Positions 1-8,584 of a stretch of DNA of 64,000 nucleotides are shown piece after piece (positions within the stretch are counted from its first letter, which is position 1; the number at the start of each line of letters is the position of its first letter). This stretch comes from Actinophytocola oryzae (GTDB lineage: Bacteria > Actinomycetota > Actinomycetes > Mycobacteriales > Pseudonocardiaceae): the NCBI RefSeq assembly GCF_004364325.1, contig NZ_SOCP01000004.1, forward strand, positions 62,001 to 126,000. The letters are read 5' to 3'. The notes under the pieces were generated by a model that worked only from the letters and a program-made list of their open reading frames with translations, did not search any database and had not been told where the DNA came from. The position numbers were made by a program, and so were the translations under genes.

Positions 1-512
1 CGCTGCCCGACGACCTCGTGTTCCACGTCAACTACCTCGGCGGTGACATGCCCACCTTCGCGCTCAACTTCTCCCGGCCCGGCGCGCAGGTCGTCGCCCA
101 GTACTTCACCTTCCTGCGGCTCGGGTTCGACGGGTTCCAGCGCGTGCAGCGGTACTGCCGGGACGTCGCCACCGGGCTGTCGGACCGGATCGCGGACACG
201 GGGCCGTTCCGCCTGCTCACGCGAGGCGACCAGCTGCCCGTCTTCGCCTTCACCCTCGCCGACGACGTCACCGAGTACTCCGTGTTCGACGTCTCCGCGC
301 ACCTGCGGGAGGCCGGCTGGCTCGTGCCCGCCTACACCTTCCCCGCCGACCGGACGGACCTGTCCGTGCTCCGCGTCGTCGTGCGCAACGGGATGACCCA
401 CGACCTCGCGGACCTCCTGGTCGACGATCTCCGGCGCGTGGTCGAGCGGCTCGGCAGGCAGGAGAAGCCCCTGCGTGGCAAGGAGTCGAGCGCCTTCTCC
501 CACGGGACGTGA
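1..512 (+). CDS. gadB: Glutamate decarboxylase, C-terminal part (5' end outside window)
   Basis: The frame is open from base 3 to the TGA at 510-512, about 169 codons. The protein is the C-terminal third of a group II PLP-dependent decarboxylase of the GadA/GadB type. The stretch LGGDMPTFALNFSRPGAQVV is the recognisable family block, followed by the small C-terminal domain (GWLVPAYTFP, then a final helix). The enzyme converts glutamate to GABA and CO2 while consuming a proton, usually in acid resistance. The PLP lysine and the N-terminal two thirds lie upstream of the window. The last 16 residues (KPLRGKESSAFSHGT) are a loose tail of unknown role. Nothing links it to the genes that follow, which start 180 bp later. 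Confidence 0.85.
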   Translation, partial: LPDDLVFHVNYLGGDMPTFALNFSRPGAQVVAQYFTFLRLGFDGFQRVQRYCRDVATGLSDRIADTGPFRLLTRGDQLPVFAFTLADDVTEYSVFDVSAHLREAGWLVPAYTFPADRTDLSVLRVVVRNGMTHDLADLLVDDLRRVVERLGRQEKPLRGKESSAFSHGT

Positions 513-691
513 AGAACCGGATGCGCAGGGTGCCGGGGGCCGGAACGTGCCGGGATGACAAAAACACGACACTTTCGCGCCGGCTCGGCTCCTAGCAGCG
601 ATCTCCGGAAACGAACCGGTTTCAGGTGCAATTGTCGGGTCTTCCGTTCTTGTGCCGGCAGTAGACGCGCTGCATCCTGAACCCGGGGTGA

Positions 692-1645
692 GTGAGTGTG
701 GACGTTCATCAGACGGTTTGCAGTGTCGACATCGCGGGCTTCGGAGGCATGGACCGAACCCGCCCGAACCGGGTCACCCTGCGTGACGGGATGTACGAGG
801 CGGTTGAACAGGCGTTTGCGGCCGCGGGCATTCCCTGGGAGCGGTGTTTCCGGCAGGACGTCGGCGACTCGATTCTGGCGTTGGTGCCCGCCGAGGTGCC
901 GAAGGGGGCATTTGCCGGTCGTCTGCCCACGGCGCTGGTCGCCGCGCTCGGGGCGCACAACGAGGTGCATCCGCCGGAGGAGCGGATAAGACTCAGGATG
1001 GCGTTGCACGCGGGAGAGGTGACCTACGATGATCACGGCGTGACCGCGACCGCCATCATCCACGCGTGCAGGCTGCTCGACGCGCCGCCGCTGAAGGAGG
1101 CCCTGGCCAGGTCGTCCGGCACGCTCGCCGTCATCGCGTCGGAATGGTTCTTCACCGAGGTGATCAGGCACCACGCGGCCTACGCGCCGAACGAGTACCT
1201 GCGAGTTCCCGTCGACGTCAAGGAGACCAGCTGCCACGGCTGGATCCGGCTGCCCGACCACGGGTCCGCGCACGGGGTCGCGGTCCCGCCCCAGACGGCG
1301 CCGTCGGTGGAGCGGCCCGTCGCCATGCCCGACGAGCGGCAGCTGTTCGTCGTACCGGTGATCCGTCCGGCGTCACCGGAGTTCTGGGAGTTCGTCGACG
1401 TGCTGGAGACGATCCCGTGCATGAAGAACGAGCACCTGCGTTCACAGGTGGTCGAGGACCTGCGCTTCTCCGGGATGATCCGCTACTTCGGCAACCGGCG
1501 GGCGCACGTCATGAGCATCCTGCGCACCTGCCTCGACTTCGAGAACGGCGTCGTGGAGCTGGTGCAGGCGATCATGAACCAGGAGTCGGTCGAGTCGGTG
1601 CCGCTGAGGCACCTGTTGTCGTTGGGTGCCGCGACGAGCCGGTGA
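692..1645 (+). CDS. Nucleotide-cyclase-like protein with C-terminal effector-associated domain
   Basis: 317 residues. The N-terminal half (about 5-185) reads as a class III nucleotide cyclase fold: SVDIAGFG resembles the first metal-binding strand, QDVGDSILALVP the GD hairpin, and LHAGEV the following strand. The normal GDG is GDS here, so catalysis is uncertain. A linker (190-220) leads to a helical domain (about 220-310) of the effector-associated-domain type. Such domains pair with a matching domain on VMAP proteins in the ternary conflict systems described by Aravind's group. The next gene carries such a domain at its N-terminus, so this protein is probably the partner or effector of that VMAP. 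The GTG start gives the natural N-terminus MSVDVHQ; the Shine-Dalgarno is weak. Confidence 0.7.
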   Translation: MSVDVHQTVCSVDIAGFGGMDRTRPNRVTLRDGMYEAVEQAFAAAGIPWERCFRQDVGDSILALVPAEVPKGAFAGRLPTALVAALGAHNEVHPPEERIRLRMALHAGEVTYDDHGVTATAIIHACRLLDAPPLKEALARSSGTLAVIASEWFFTEVIRHHAAYAPNEYLRVPVDVKETSCHGWIRLPDHGSAHGVAVPPQTAPSVERPVAMPDERQLFVVPVIRPASPEFWEFVDVLETIPCMKNEHLRSQVVEDLRFSGMIRYFGNRRAHVMSILRTCLDFENGVVELVQAIMNQESVESVPLRHLLSLGAATSR

Positions 1646-1697
1646 GGGGAAGGCAAGTCCGGAGCGACGTCGAACGTCGGGGAGAGGAGCGGGCCTC

Positions 1698-3173
1698 GTG
1701 ACGCCAGGCAGCGGCGGAACACTGTGGCCGCTCACGAAGGCGCTCGCGAACCTGCAGTGCCTGGGATCGGTCCAGGACAGGAACTTCGTCGTGCGGCTGC
1801 TCGCCGACCGGCTCAACACCATCCTCCAGATCGACGAGAGCCCGAAGGCGCACCTGCACATCCTCAACATCGTCGAGGTCTGCGCCCGCCGTCCGGACGG
1901 CCTGCGGGCGCTGCTGGACATCATCCGGGAGATGGACGAGGGAACCATCCATCTTCTAGCGGTCGAGCGCATCATTGCGGAACACACCGCCGACCTGCCG
2001 CTGTGGCCAGCGGAGGAACGGGAGCGGCTCTTCGCGCTGCTGTCGGGGATGATCTTCAAGGATCTCGTCGAGCTGTACCGCCAGGTCGCGGGTGCCGACG
2101 CGCCGGAGCTGCCGGCGGAAACCAGCTATCACGAGGTGTTCCTGACGTTGGAGACGTTGAACGCGGACCCCAGCGGCCTGCCGAAGCCGATCCTGTTCGT
2201 CGAGCACCTGGCGTTCGGCAGGCGTTCCGAGCTGTCCATCGAGCTGCGCAGGTGGGCCGACCGGCAGGCGAGCAGGCTCGGCGTGGTCACCGAGCTGCAG
2301 AAGATGCGGCGTGAGTTCAAGGCGCCGCCACCGGGACCGCCGCCGAACTCACCCGCCTACCTCGTCATGTTGCTGCGCCGGGTCGGCCTCACCGGTGACC
2401 GCTACCAGCTCGACCACTGGAGGCAGCTCGACCTCTCCGAAGGGTGGCGGCCCAAGCGGGGCGACGACTTCACCGGCACTCTCGACGAGGTCAAACGGCA
2501 GGTCGCGACGCTCATCGAGTCGGTGGAAACGAATTGGGCGAGGTACCAGCCGGACATCCGGATTGAAATGGTTCTTTCGGGTGAACTGTTGAACCTGGAT
2601 GTCGACCAGTGGGCGTGGGAGGTGGAAACTCCACTCCCGCCGGTGCCGATCGGTTGTCGCTACTTGTTCGCGATTCGATCACTGGAGCGAATGCAGGCCG
2701 GCAAGTGGCACCGGTCGTGGTGGCAACGCTGGGAGGTTCTCACTGATCAGCTCAAGAACGGTGCGATTCTGCCCGAATCGGGTCGTCGGGTGGAGGAGGA
2801 TGACACCATCGTCAAGCTGGTCGCCGATTTCGAGAACGATCCGAATGTGGTCTCCCTGATGCTGAGCAAACCACCAGATCCCGCCCCGGGCGGTGGGCCG
2901 GAGGTCTTCTGCGCGTTACGTGCGGGTATACCGGTCATCGTCTGGTCTCGTGCGGACTGCGATTCCGACGAGTTCTTGACCGCGGTGCGGGAACTGCTGC
3001 ATGGTGATGGTCCGGGTGATGTCCTACAACGCGTGAAACAGCTTCGGACAACGGCTTACCAGTCCCACGCCGGGCATGTCGGCCACAACCTCGCGCTGAT
3101 GTGGGACGATCCGGAACGATTGGTCGTGCCGGCCGACCTAGGCCCTCCTCGCGATCCCAGGGAGGCGGCATGA
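1698..3173 (+). CDS. VMAP (vWA-MoxR-associated protein) with N-terminal effector-associated domain
   Basis: 491 residues from a GTG preceded by GGAGAGGAG. Residues 1-85 are an all-helical effector-associated domain (WPLTKALANLQCLGSVQDRN). The middle (90-210) is helical, and from about 220 it reads as the VMAP C-terminal domain: SPAYLVMLLRRVGLTGDRYQ, the EMVLSGELLNLDVDQW block, and PVIVWSRADCDSDEF. In known VMAP systems this protein is the scaffold between a MoxR ATPase/vWA pair and an effector. Its stop overlaps the MoxR start (ATGA), so the two are translationally coupled. One TTA leucine codon lies at 2916. Family assignment rests on motif and gene order; I cannot run a profile search. Confidence 0.75.
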   Translation: MTPGSGGTLWPLTKALANLQCLGSVQDRNFVVRLLADRLNTILQIDESPKAHLHILNIVEVCARRPDGLRALLDIIREMDEGTIHLLAVERIIAEHTADLPLWPAEERERLFALLSGMIFKDLVELYRQVAGADAPELPAETSYHEVFLTLETLNADPSGLPKPILFVEHLAFGRRSELSIELRRWADRQASRLGVVTELQKMRREFKAPPPGPPPNSPAYLVMLLRRVGLTGDRYQLDHWRQLDLSEGWRPKRGDDFTGTLDEVKRQVATLIESVETNWARYQPDIRIEMVLSGELLNLDVDQWAWEVETPLPPVPIGCRYLFAIRSLERMQAGKWHRSWWQRWEVLTDQLKNGAILPESGRRVEEDDTIVKLVADFENDPNVVSLMLSKPPDPAPGGGPEVFCALRAGIPVIVWSRADCDSDEFLTAVRELLHGDGPGDVLQRVKQLRTTAYQSHAGHVGHNLALMWDDPERLVVPADLGPPRDPREAA

Positions 3174-4204
3174 ACTCCGATTCGGTTCAGGCGCTTGTGG
3201 GCTGGCACGTGTATCGCGGTACTGGCCTGCCGGGCGCCGTGGAGACGCTGCCGGAGCCGCCTCCGTGGCGACGGTTCGCCGGGGAGCCGGTGTGCAGGCC
3301 GCCCTCGGGTGACGGCGGCGAGGCGGACCGGCGCATCGGCGGTGTCTCCGTGACCGGGCGGATTCCCAGCCCGCACGAGGTGTCGATGGTCAACGCCGCG
3401 ATCTACCTGCGGCGGCCGCTGCTGGTGACGGGCAGGCCGGGCACCGGCAAGTCGAGCCTGGCGTACCTGATCTCCCGCGAGCTGGGGTTGGGACCGGTGC
3501 TGCGCTGGCCCATCTCCTCGCGGACCGCGCTGCGGGACGGCCTCTACTCCTACGACGCCATCGGGCGCGTGCAGGAGATCAACGCTCAGCAGGGCGTCGA
3601 GCCGGACATCGGGCAGTTCGTGCACCTCGGTCCGCTCGGCACGGCTCTGCTGCCCTACGAGCGGCCGAGGGTCCTGCTGATCGACGAGCTGGACAAGAGC
3701 GACATCGACCTGCCCAACGACCTGCTCAACGTCTTCGAGGACGCCGAGTTCACGATCGACGAGCTGTCGCGGCTGGCCGCACGCCATCCCGAGGTGACGG
3801 TGCTGACCGGCGACCACGAGGGCTCAGCGGTGGTGCGGCGGGGCCACGTGCGGTGCCGGTCGTTCCCCGTCGTCATCATCACCAGCAACGGCGAACGGGA
3901 GTTCCCGGCCCCCTTCCTGCGCCGCTGCCTGAAACTGCACGTGGAGCCGCCGTCGTTCGAACAGCTCGGCGCGATGGTGGCCGCCCAGTTCGGCGACACC
4001 GACGGCATCGACGTCTCCCGGCTGATCTCGGAGTTCCTCGCCCGCAGCGAGGAGACTGGCGGGCTGGCCTCCGACCAGCTGCTCAACGCCGTCCACATGG
4101 CGATGGAGCTGGCCACGTCCGGCGCCTACCAACCCGACGACGACTGGCAGGAGCTGCTCACCGCCATCTGGCATCCCCTGACGTCCTCGTCGGAGGCGGG
4201 ATGA
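3170..4204 (+). CDS. MoxR-family AAA+ ATPase of the VMAP system
   Basis: 344 residues. A Walker A (GRPGTGKSS, about 90-98) is followed by Walker B (LLIDELDKSD), a sensor-1 strand (IITSNGEREF) and an arginine finger region (PAPFLRRC). These are the hallmarks of MoxR-type AAA+ proteins, which remodel partner proteins together with a von Willebrand A domain. Here the vWA-like partner is probably the N-terminal part of the next, very large protein, whose ATG lies one base after this stop. The start overlaps the VMAP stop. The first 65 residues are low-complexity and poorly conserved, ending in the PSPHEVSMVN helix before the core. Confidence 0.85.
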   Translation: MNSDSVQALVGWHVYRGTGLPGAVETLPEPPPWRRFAGEPVCRPPSGDGGEADRRIGGVSVTGRIPSPHEVSMVNAAIYLRRPLLVTGRPGTGKSSLAYLISRELGLGPVLRWPISSRTALRDGLYSYDAIGRVQEINAQQGVEPDIGQFVHLGPLGTALLPYERPRVLLIDELDKSDIDLPNDLLNVFEDAEFTIDELSRLAARHPEVTVLTGDHEGSAVVRRGHVRCRSFPVVIITSNGEREFPAPFLRRCLKLHVEPPSFEQLGAMVAAQFGDTDGIDVSRLISEFLARSEETGGLASDQLLNAVHMAMELATSGAYQPDDDWQELLTAIWHPLTSSSEAG

Positions 4205-4205
4205 G

Positions 4206-7200
4206 ATGAGCGGCCTGCCACTCGACGACCCGGCCGACGGCGGACCCGGTCTGGACTCGGGCGTGCTCCCGCACCTGGACGTCCAGGAGGCCGGTCAGTC
4301 GCGCCTCGCGACGGCCGACCTCGAGTGGCGGGAGGTCCGCGACGCGCTGTGGCTCGCGGGCACGCTCCGCCCCACGGCGCCGCCGACCCCGCCACCTCCA
4401 CCGCAGCCCCCACCGCCGCCGTCGCGCAGGCCACCCGCACCGCCCCCACCGTCAGCGGAGAAGCCACCAGAACCACCCCGGGACGAGCCTCGGGCACCCG
4501 CCGAGGCCCCTGTGCCCACGCCGGGGCCCGAGCCGCAGGACTGGACCGTCGGGCGCCCGCACCCCGTACGTGGCGCCGGCTTCGACAAGGACACGTCCGC
4601 GGCGCCCCTGGTGTGGCCGACGTCCCCGGCACTGCCGAACAGCCGCCTGATCGCCAGGGCACTGCGCCCGCTGTCGCGCAGGCGGCCGTCGCCGTGGCGG
4701 ACCGTGCTGAACGAGGAGGCAACCGCCGAGCGAGCCGCACGCGACAGGCTGTGGATCCCGGTGTTCGGCCCCCAGTCGTGGCACGAGTTCGAGCTGGTGA
4801 TCGTCGTCGACACCGCCGGTGCCGCCGACGTGTGGCAGCAGCTTGTCCGCGAGCTGTGCGACCTGCTGCGCCGCCAGGGGGCGTTCCGCAACGTGCGGGT
4901 GCTGCTGGTCGACGGCGCGAGCGGTGGCGAGGTGGTGCTGCGGGCCGAGGGCCCGGACGGGGCGGTGACGGGCTGGCGCGACCACCTCGACCCGACGGGC
5001 CGGACGCTGTTCCTCGCGTTGACCGACGGCATCGGCGACGGCTGGCGCAGTGGCGCGATCGCCCGTGTCCTCGCCTCGTGGGCGAGTCGCACGCCGGTCG
5101 CCCTGGTCAATTTGCTTCCACAAAGGCTGTGGCACTGGAGCAACCTGACCCCGCGCCGGGTCGCGCTTCGTGCGGCCGTCCCGGGCTCCCCGAACACCAT
5201 GCTGCGGGTCCGAACCGAGGCCGGACTGTCCATAAAGGATGACTCGGCGGTGCCGATCCCGGTGCTGGGGCTGGAACCGGAATGGTGGTCGTCGTGGGCC
5301 CGGCTGGTCTCGGTGGCGGGCGCGGGCTGGGTGGACACCACCTCGGTGTTCGTGGAACCCGACGCGGTGGTCGAGGAACCCGTCGTGGCGCCTTTCCCCG
5401 AGCCGGTGGAAATCCTGCCGAGGGAACGGGTGCTGAGATTCCGCGCGTTCGCGTCCGTGCCCGCATTCCAGCTGGCCGGATTGCTCGCCGCGGTGCCCTT
5501 GTCGCTGCCGACGATAAAGCTGGTGCAAAGGGTGCTGCTGCCGACCTCCGACCTGTCCGCCATCGCGGAGGTCGTGCTCGGCGGCCTGCTCAGGAAAACG
5601 GGTTTCCGCCCCGACGACCGGGACGCGGTCGGCTACGAGTTCCACAAAGGCGTACGGGAGGAGCTGCTGTCGAGTGGCCGTCGCAGTGACACCGTGCGCG
5701 TCGCCAGACTCATTGGTGACCACCTCGGACCGCGTAACCCGATCGTGCGAAATTTCCGCGACGCCCTGACCGACCCGGACAACACCCCGACCCCGGAGCC
5801 GACGGTCGAGGCGCGACCCTACCTTCGCGTGCAGGAGGCCGTATTCCGGGCGTTGTCCGGCAGGTACGCCCCGCGCGCCGGACGCCTCCGCGCCAAGCTG
5901 CGCAAGATCGATCCGCCCTTACCCGCCAGCGAGCAGAGCCCGGACGACAGTACGATCATCGGGCCTGAATCTCCGCAGCAGCAGGATGGGCCGGTGTCCG
6001 ACACTTTACCTCAGTTAGCTGAAGATGGAGGGAACATGACTGCGCCCGAGTCAAGTCATCCGGAGGGAAGTGGCCGGGCGTTGGCGCGTCAACCGCAGAT
6101 CTGGGGTTCGGTTCCGCTGCGAAACCCCGATTTCGTCGGCCGCGAGGAACTGCTGGAGCAACTTCGTATTCGTTTGCTCGAACCCGGTGAGCGGGCAACT
6201 GTCGTGCTGCCGGAAGCATTGCACGGAATGGGCGGTGTCGGCAAGTCGCAGACCGTCGTCGAGTACATTTATCAACACGCCACGGAATACGACATTGTGT
6301 GGTGGATTCCCGCTGAACACCCCACCACGATTCGGTCGAGCTTCGTGGACCTCGCCAAGCGCCTCGGTATCAAGGCGAGCAGCGCCGACACCGCCGTGCC
6401 CGCGGTGCTCGAGACCCTGCGCAGCGGTGTCCAGAACCGCCGCTGGATCCTGGTCTTCGACAACGCCGAACATCCGGACATTGTCCGTTCGTTCCTCCCG
6501 ACGGGTCTCGGCCACGTGGTGGTCACGTCGCGCAACGCCGAATGGGCAGGCGTGGCACGCACCGTCGAGGTCGACCTGTTCACCCGCGAGGAGAGCAAGG
6601 AGCTGCTGCGCAGACGAGGCGGCGGCAACATCACCGACGCGGACGCCAACCGCCTGGCCGAGGCCCTCGGCGACCTGCCACTGGCCGTCGAGCAGGCCGC
6701 GTCCTGGCGTGCGCAGACCGGCATGCCCGTCGCCGAGTACGTCGACCTGTTGGAGAAGAACAGCGCGGCGCTGTTGCAGGCAGGTGCCCCCGGTGAGTAC
6801 GAGCTCCCGGTCGCGGCGGCGTGGAACGTGCCACTGACCAAGCTGAAGGAGGATCGGCGGGGAGCGCTGGAGCTGTTGCAGGTCTGTGCGTTCTTCAGCC
6901 CGGAACCGATCTCCCGCAGCCTCTTCACGGGTGTACGTGTCGCGCCGGTGCCAGAAGCACTGGCGGAGGCACTCGGCGATCCGATCCGCCTCAACCAGGC
7001 GATCCGCGAGATCAACCGCTACAGCCTGGCGAAGATCGACCACAGCCGCAACACCATCCAACTCCACCGACTTGTCCAGGCCGTCCTGCGGGACCAGCTG
7101 GACCGTTCACAATGGGACAACATGCGCCACTCAGTCCACCTGATGCTCGTCAACGGCGACCCGGGTGACCCGAACATCAGCGAGAACTGGCCGGTCTACG

Positions 7201-8576
7201 CCGACCTGCTGCCACACGCGATCAACTCCCGCGCGGTCGAGTGCACCGACAAGTGGGTGATCACCCTCGTCACGAACCTGGTCAGGTACCTCACGAACTC
7301 CGGTGACTACCGCGGCGCGCTGAGCCTGGCGCAGAGCGCGTGGGAGACGTGGCAGGAGTCGCTCGGCAAGACCAACGTCGACACGCTGGTCATGGGCCGC
7401 TACCTCGGCAACGCCTACTTCCGCGTCGGCAGCACGGCGGAGTCCAGGGAGCTCAACAGCCAGGTGTACGAGCTGATGACGGAGAACCTCGGCGAGGACC
7501 ACGAGGCCACCCTCGCCATGGCCGAGGTCTTCCTCATCGACCCGAGGGCGGAGGGCAAGCTGGCTGAGGAGCGCGACCGCTCGGCGAGCATCCTCGAACG
7601 TGCGCGGAACGTCTTCGGTGAGGAGGACCCGTCGACGCTGACGTACGCGAACAACTACGCCGCGCGGCTCCGTCTCACCGGCCAGTACTTCGAGGCGAGG
7701 GATCTCGACCAGACGATCCTGCGGCGGCGCACGGCGATCCTCGGCGGTTCGCACGCGTCCACCCTCAACACCCGCAGTGGGCTCGCGATGGACATCCGCG
7801 AGTGCGGGCAGTACGTCGAGGCCTGTCAGATGCAGGAGGAGACGAGCACCATCGCCACCGAGGTTCTCGGGCGGGACCACCCCATCACGATCGGCGGCGA
7901 CCGGTGTCTGGCCGTGGCGCGGCGCAAGGCGGGGTTGCACGCCAAGGCCATGGACCTGACGGAGGACGTCTACAACCGCTACCGCCTGCGGCACGGCGCC
8001 GACCACGGCGACACCGTCACCTCGATGATGGACATGGCCACCGAGCTGCGCCAGATGGGGGATCTCGAGAAGTCGCTGGACTTCGGCCTCCGCAGTGTCA
8101 CCGGGTTCGAGCGGACCTACTACGCCGAGCACCCGTTCACCATGATCGCGACGACCAACCTGGCCGTCAGCAGGCGGCTGGCCGGTGACGTCGACGAGGC
8201 GCGGAAGCTGAACAAACGTGCCGTGGACGGCTTCCTGACCCGGCTCGACGAGGACCACCCGTTCGTTCTCGTCGCCAGGGCGAACCTGGCCAGCGACTTC
8301 GCCGAGCTGGGGGACCTGGAGGAGGCACGCAGGCTCGACGAGGACACCCTCGAGCGGAGTACGCGGAAGCTGGGCGCGGAGCACCCCACCACGCTCGCCA
8401 TCGCCCACAACCTCTCGATCGACCTCAACCTGCTCGGTTTCCCCGACAAGGCGGCGATCCTGCACACCAAGACCTCGGTCAGCTTCCGCAAGGTGCTCGG
8501 CGACGAGCACCCGGCCACCCTGGCCGCGAGCCAGAACGTCCGGGCGAACTGCGACACCGACACGATGCAGCTGTAG
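4206..8576 (+). CDS. Fusion of SAV_2336-type vWA-like domain, NB-ARC NTPase and TPR array (FxSxx-COOH system protein)
   Basis: 1456 residues. A proline-rich linker (about 58-110) precedes a SAV_2336-N-like domain (about 180-400; WHEFELVIVVDTAGAADVWQ and the FLALTDGIGDGW strand), which stands in for a vWA domain. After a disordered linker (580-640) comes an NB-ARC/AP-ATPase: GREELLEQL, Walker A GMGGVGKSQ, RWILVFDNAEH as Walker B, and LGDLPLAVEQAASW. From about 1000 to the end there are repeated TPR-like helices with the LGxEHPxTL/LGxxHPxT pattern. The second half matches the TPR protein of FxSxx-COOH systems. STAND NTPases of this kind act as oligomerising sensors. An in-frame ATG with its own GGAGGG lies inside the linker at 6036, and three TTA codons cluster there. 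Confidence 0.8.
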   Translation: MSGLPLDDPADGGPGLDSGVLPHLDVQEAGQSRLATADLEWREVRDALWLAGTLRPTAPPTPPPPPQPPPPPSRRPPAPPPPSAEKPPEPPRDEPRAPAEAPVPTPGPEPQDWTVGRPHPVRGAGFDKDTSAAPLVWPTSPALPNSRLIARALRPLSRRRPSPWRTVLNEEATAERAARDRLWIPVFGPQSWHEFELVIVVDTAGAADVWQQLVRELCDLLRRQGAFRNVRVLLVDGASGGEVVLRAEGPDGAVTGWRDHLDPTGRTLFLALTDGIGDGWRSGAIARVLASWASRTPVALVNLLPQRLWHWSNLTPRRVALRAAVPGSPNTMLRVRTEAGLSIKDDSAVPIPVLGLEPEWWSSWARLVSVAGAGWVDTTSVFVEPDAVVEEPVVAPFPEPVEILPRERVLRFRAFASVPAFQLAGLLAAVPLSLPTIKLVQRVLLPTSDLSAIAEVVLGGLLRKTGFRPDDRDAVGYEFHKGVREELLSSGRRSDTVRVARLIGDHLGPRNPIVRNFRDALTDPDNTPTPEPTVEARPYLRVQEAVFRALSGRYAPRAGRLRAKLRKIDPPLPASEQSPDDSTIIGPESPQQQDGPVSDTLPQLAEDGGNMTAPESSHPEGSGRALARQPQIWGSVPLRNPDFVGREELLEQLRIRLLEPGERATVVLPEALHGMGGVGKSQTVVEYIYQHATEYDIVWWIPAEHPTTIRSSFVDLAKRLGIKASSADTAVPAVLETLRSGVQNRRWILVFDNAEHPDIVRSFLPTGLGHVVVTSRNAEWAGVARTVEVDLFTREESKELLRRRGGGNITDADANRLAEALGDLPLAVEQAASWRAQTGMPVAEYVDLLEKNSAALLQAGAPGEYELPVAAAWNVPLTKLKEDRRGALELLQVCAFFSPEPISRSLFTGVRVAPVPEALAEALGDPIRLNQAIREINRYSLAKIDHSRNTIQLHRLVQAVLRDQLDRSQWDNMRHSVHLMLVNGDPGDPNISENWPVYADLLPHAINSRAVECTDKWVITLVTNLVRYLTNSGDYRGALSLAQSAWETWQESLGKTNVDTLVMGRYLGNAYFRVGSTAESRELNSQVYELMTENLGEDHEATLAMAEVFLIDPRAEGKLAEERDRSASILERARNVFGEEDPSTLTYANNYAARLRLTGQYFEARDLDQTILRRRTAILGGSHASTLNTRSGLAMDIRECGQYVEACQMQEETSTIATEVLGRDHPITIGGDRCLAVARRKAGLHAKAMDLTEDVYNRYRLRHGADHGDTVTSMMDMATELRQMGDLEKSLDFGLRSVTGFERTYYAEHPFTMIATTNLAVSRRLAGDVDEARKLNKRAVDGFLTRLDEDHPFVLVARANLASDFAELGDLEEARRLDEDTLERSTRKLGAEHPTTLAIAHNLSIDLNLLGFPDKAAILHTKTSVSFRKVLGDEHPATLAASQNVRANCDTDTMQL
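6027..6038 (+). promoter_or_regulatory. Internal ribosome-binding site and in-frame ATG within the fusion gene
   Basis: GGAGGGAAC directly precedes ATG at 6036, in frame with the large gene (codon 611). Translation from here would give an 846-residue NB-ARC/TPR protein, close to the usual size of the free-standing FxSxx-system TPR protein. Whether it is used is inference. Confidence 0.4.
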
Positions 8577-8584
8577 CCCTCAGG

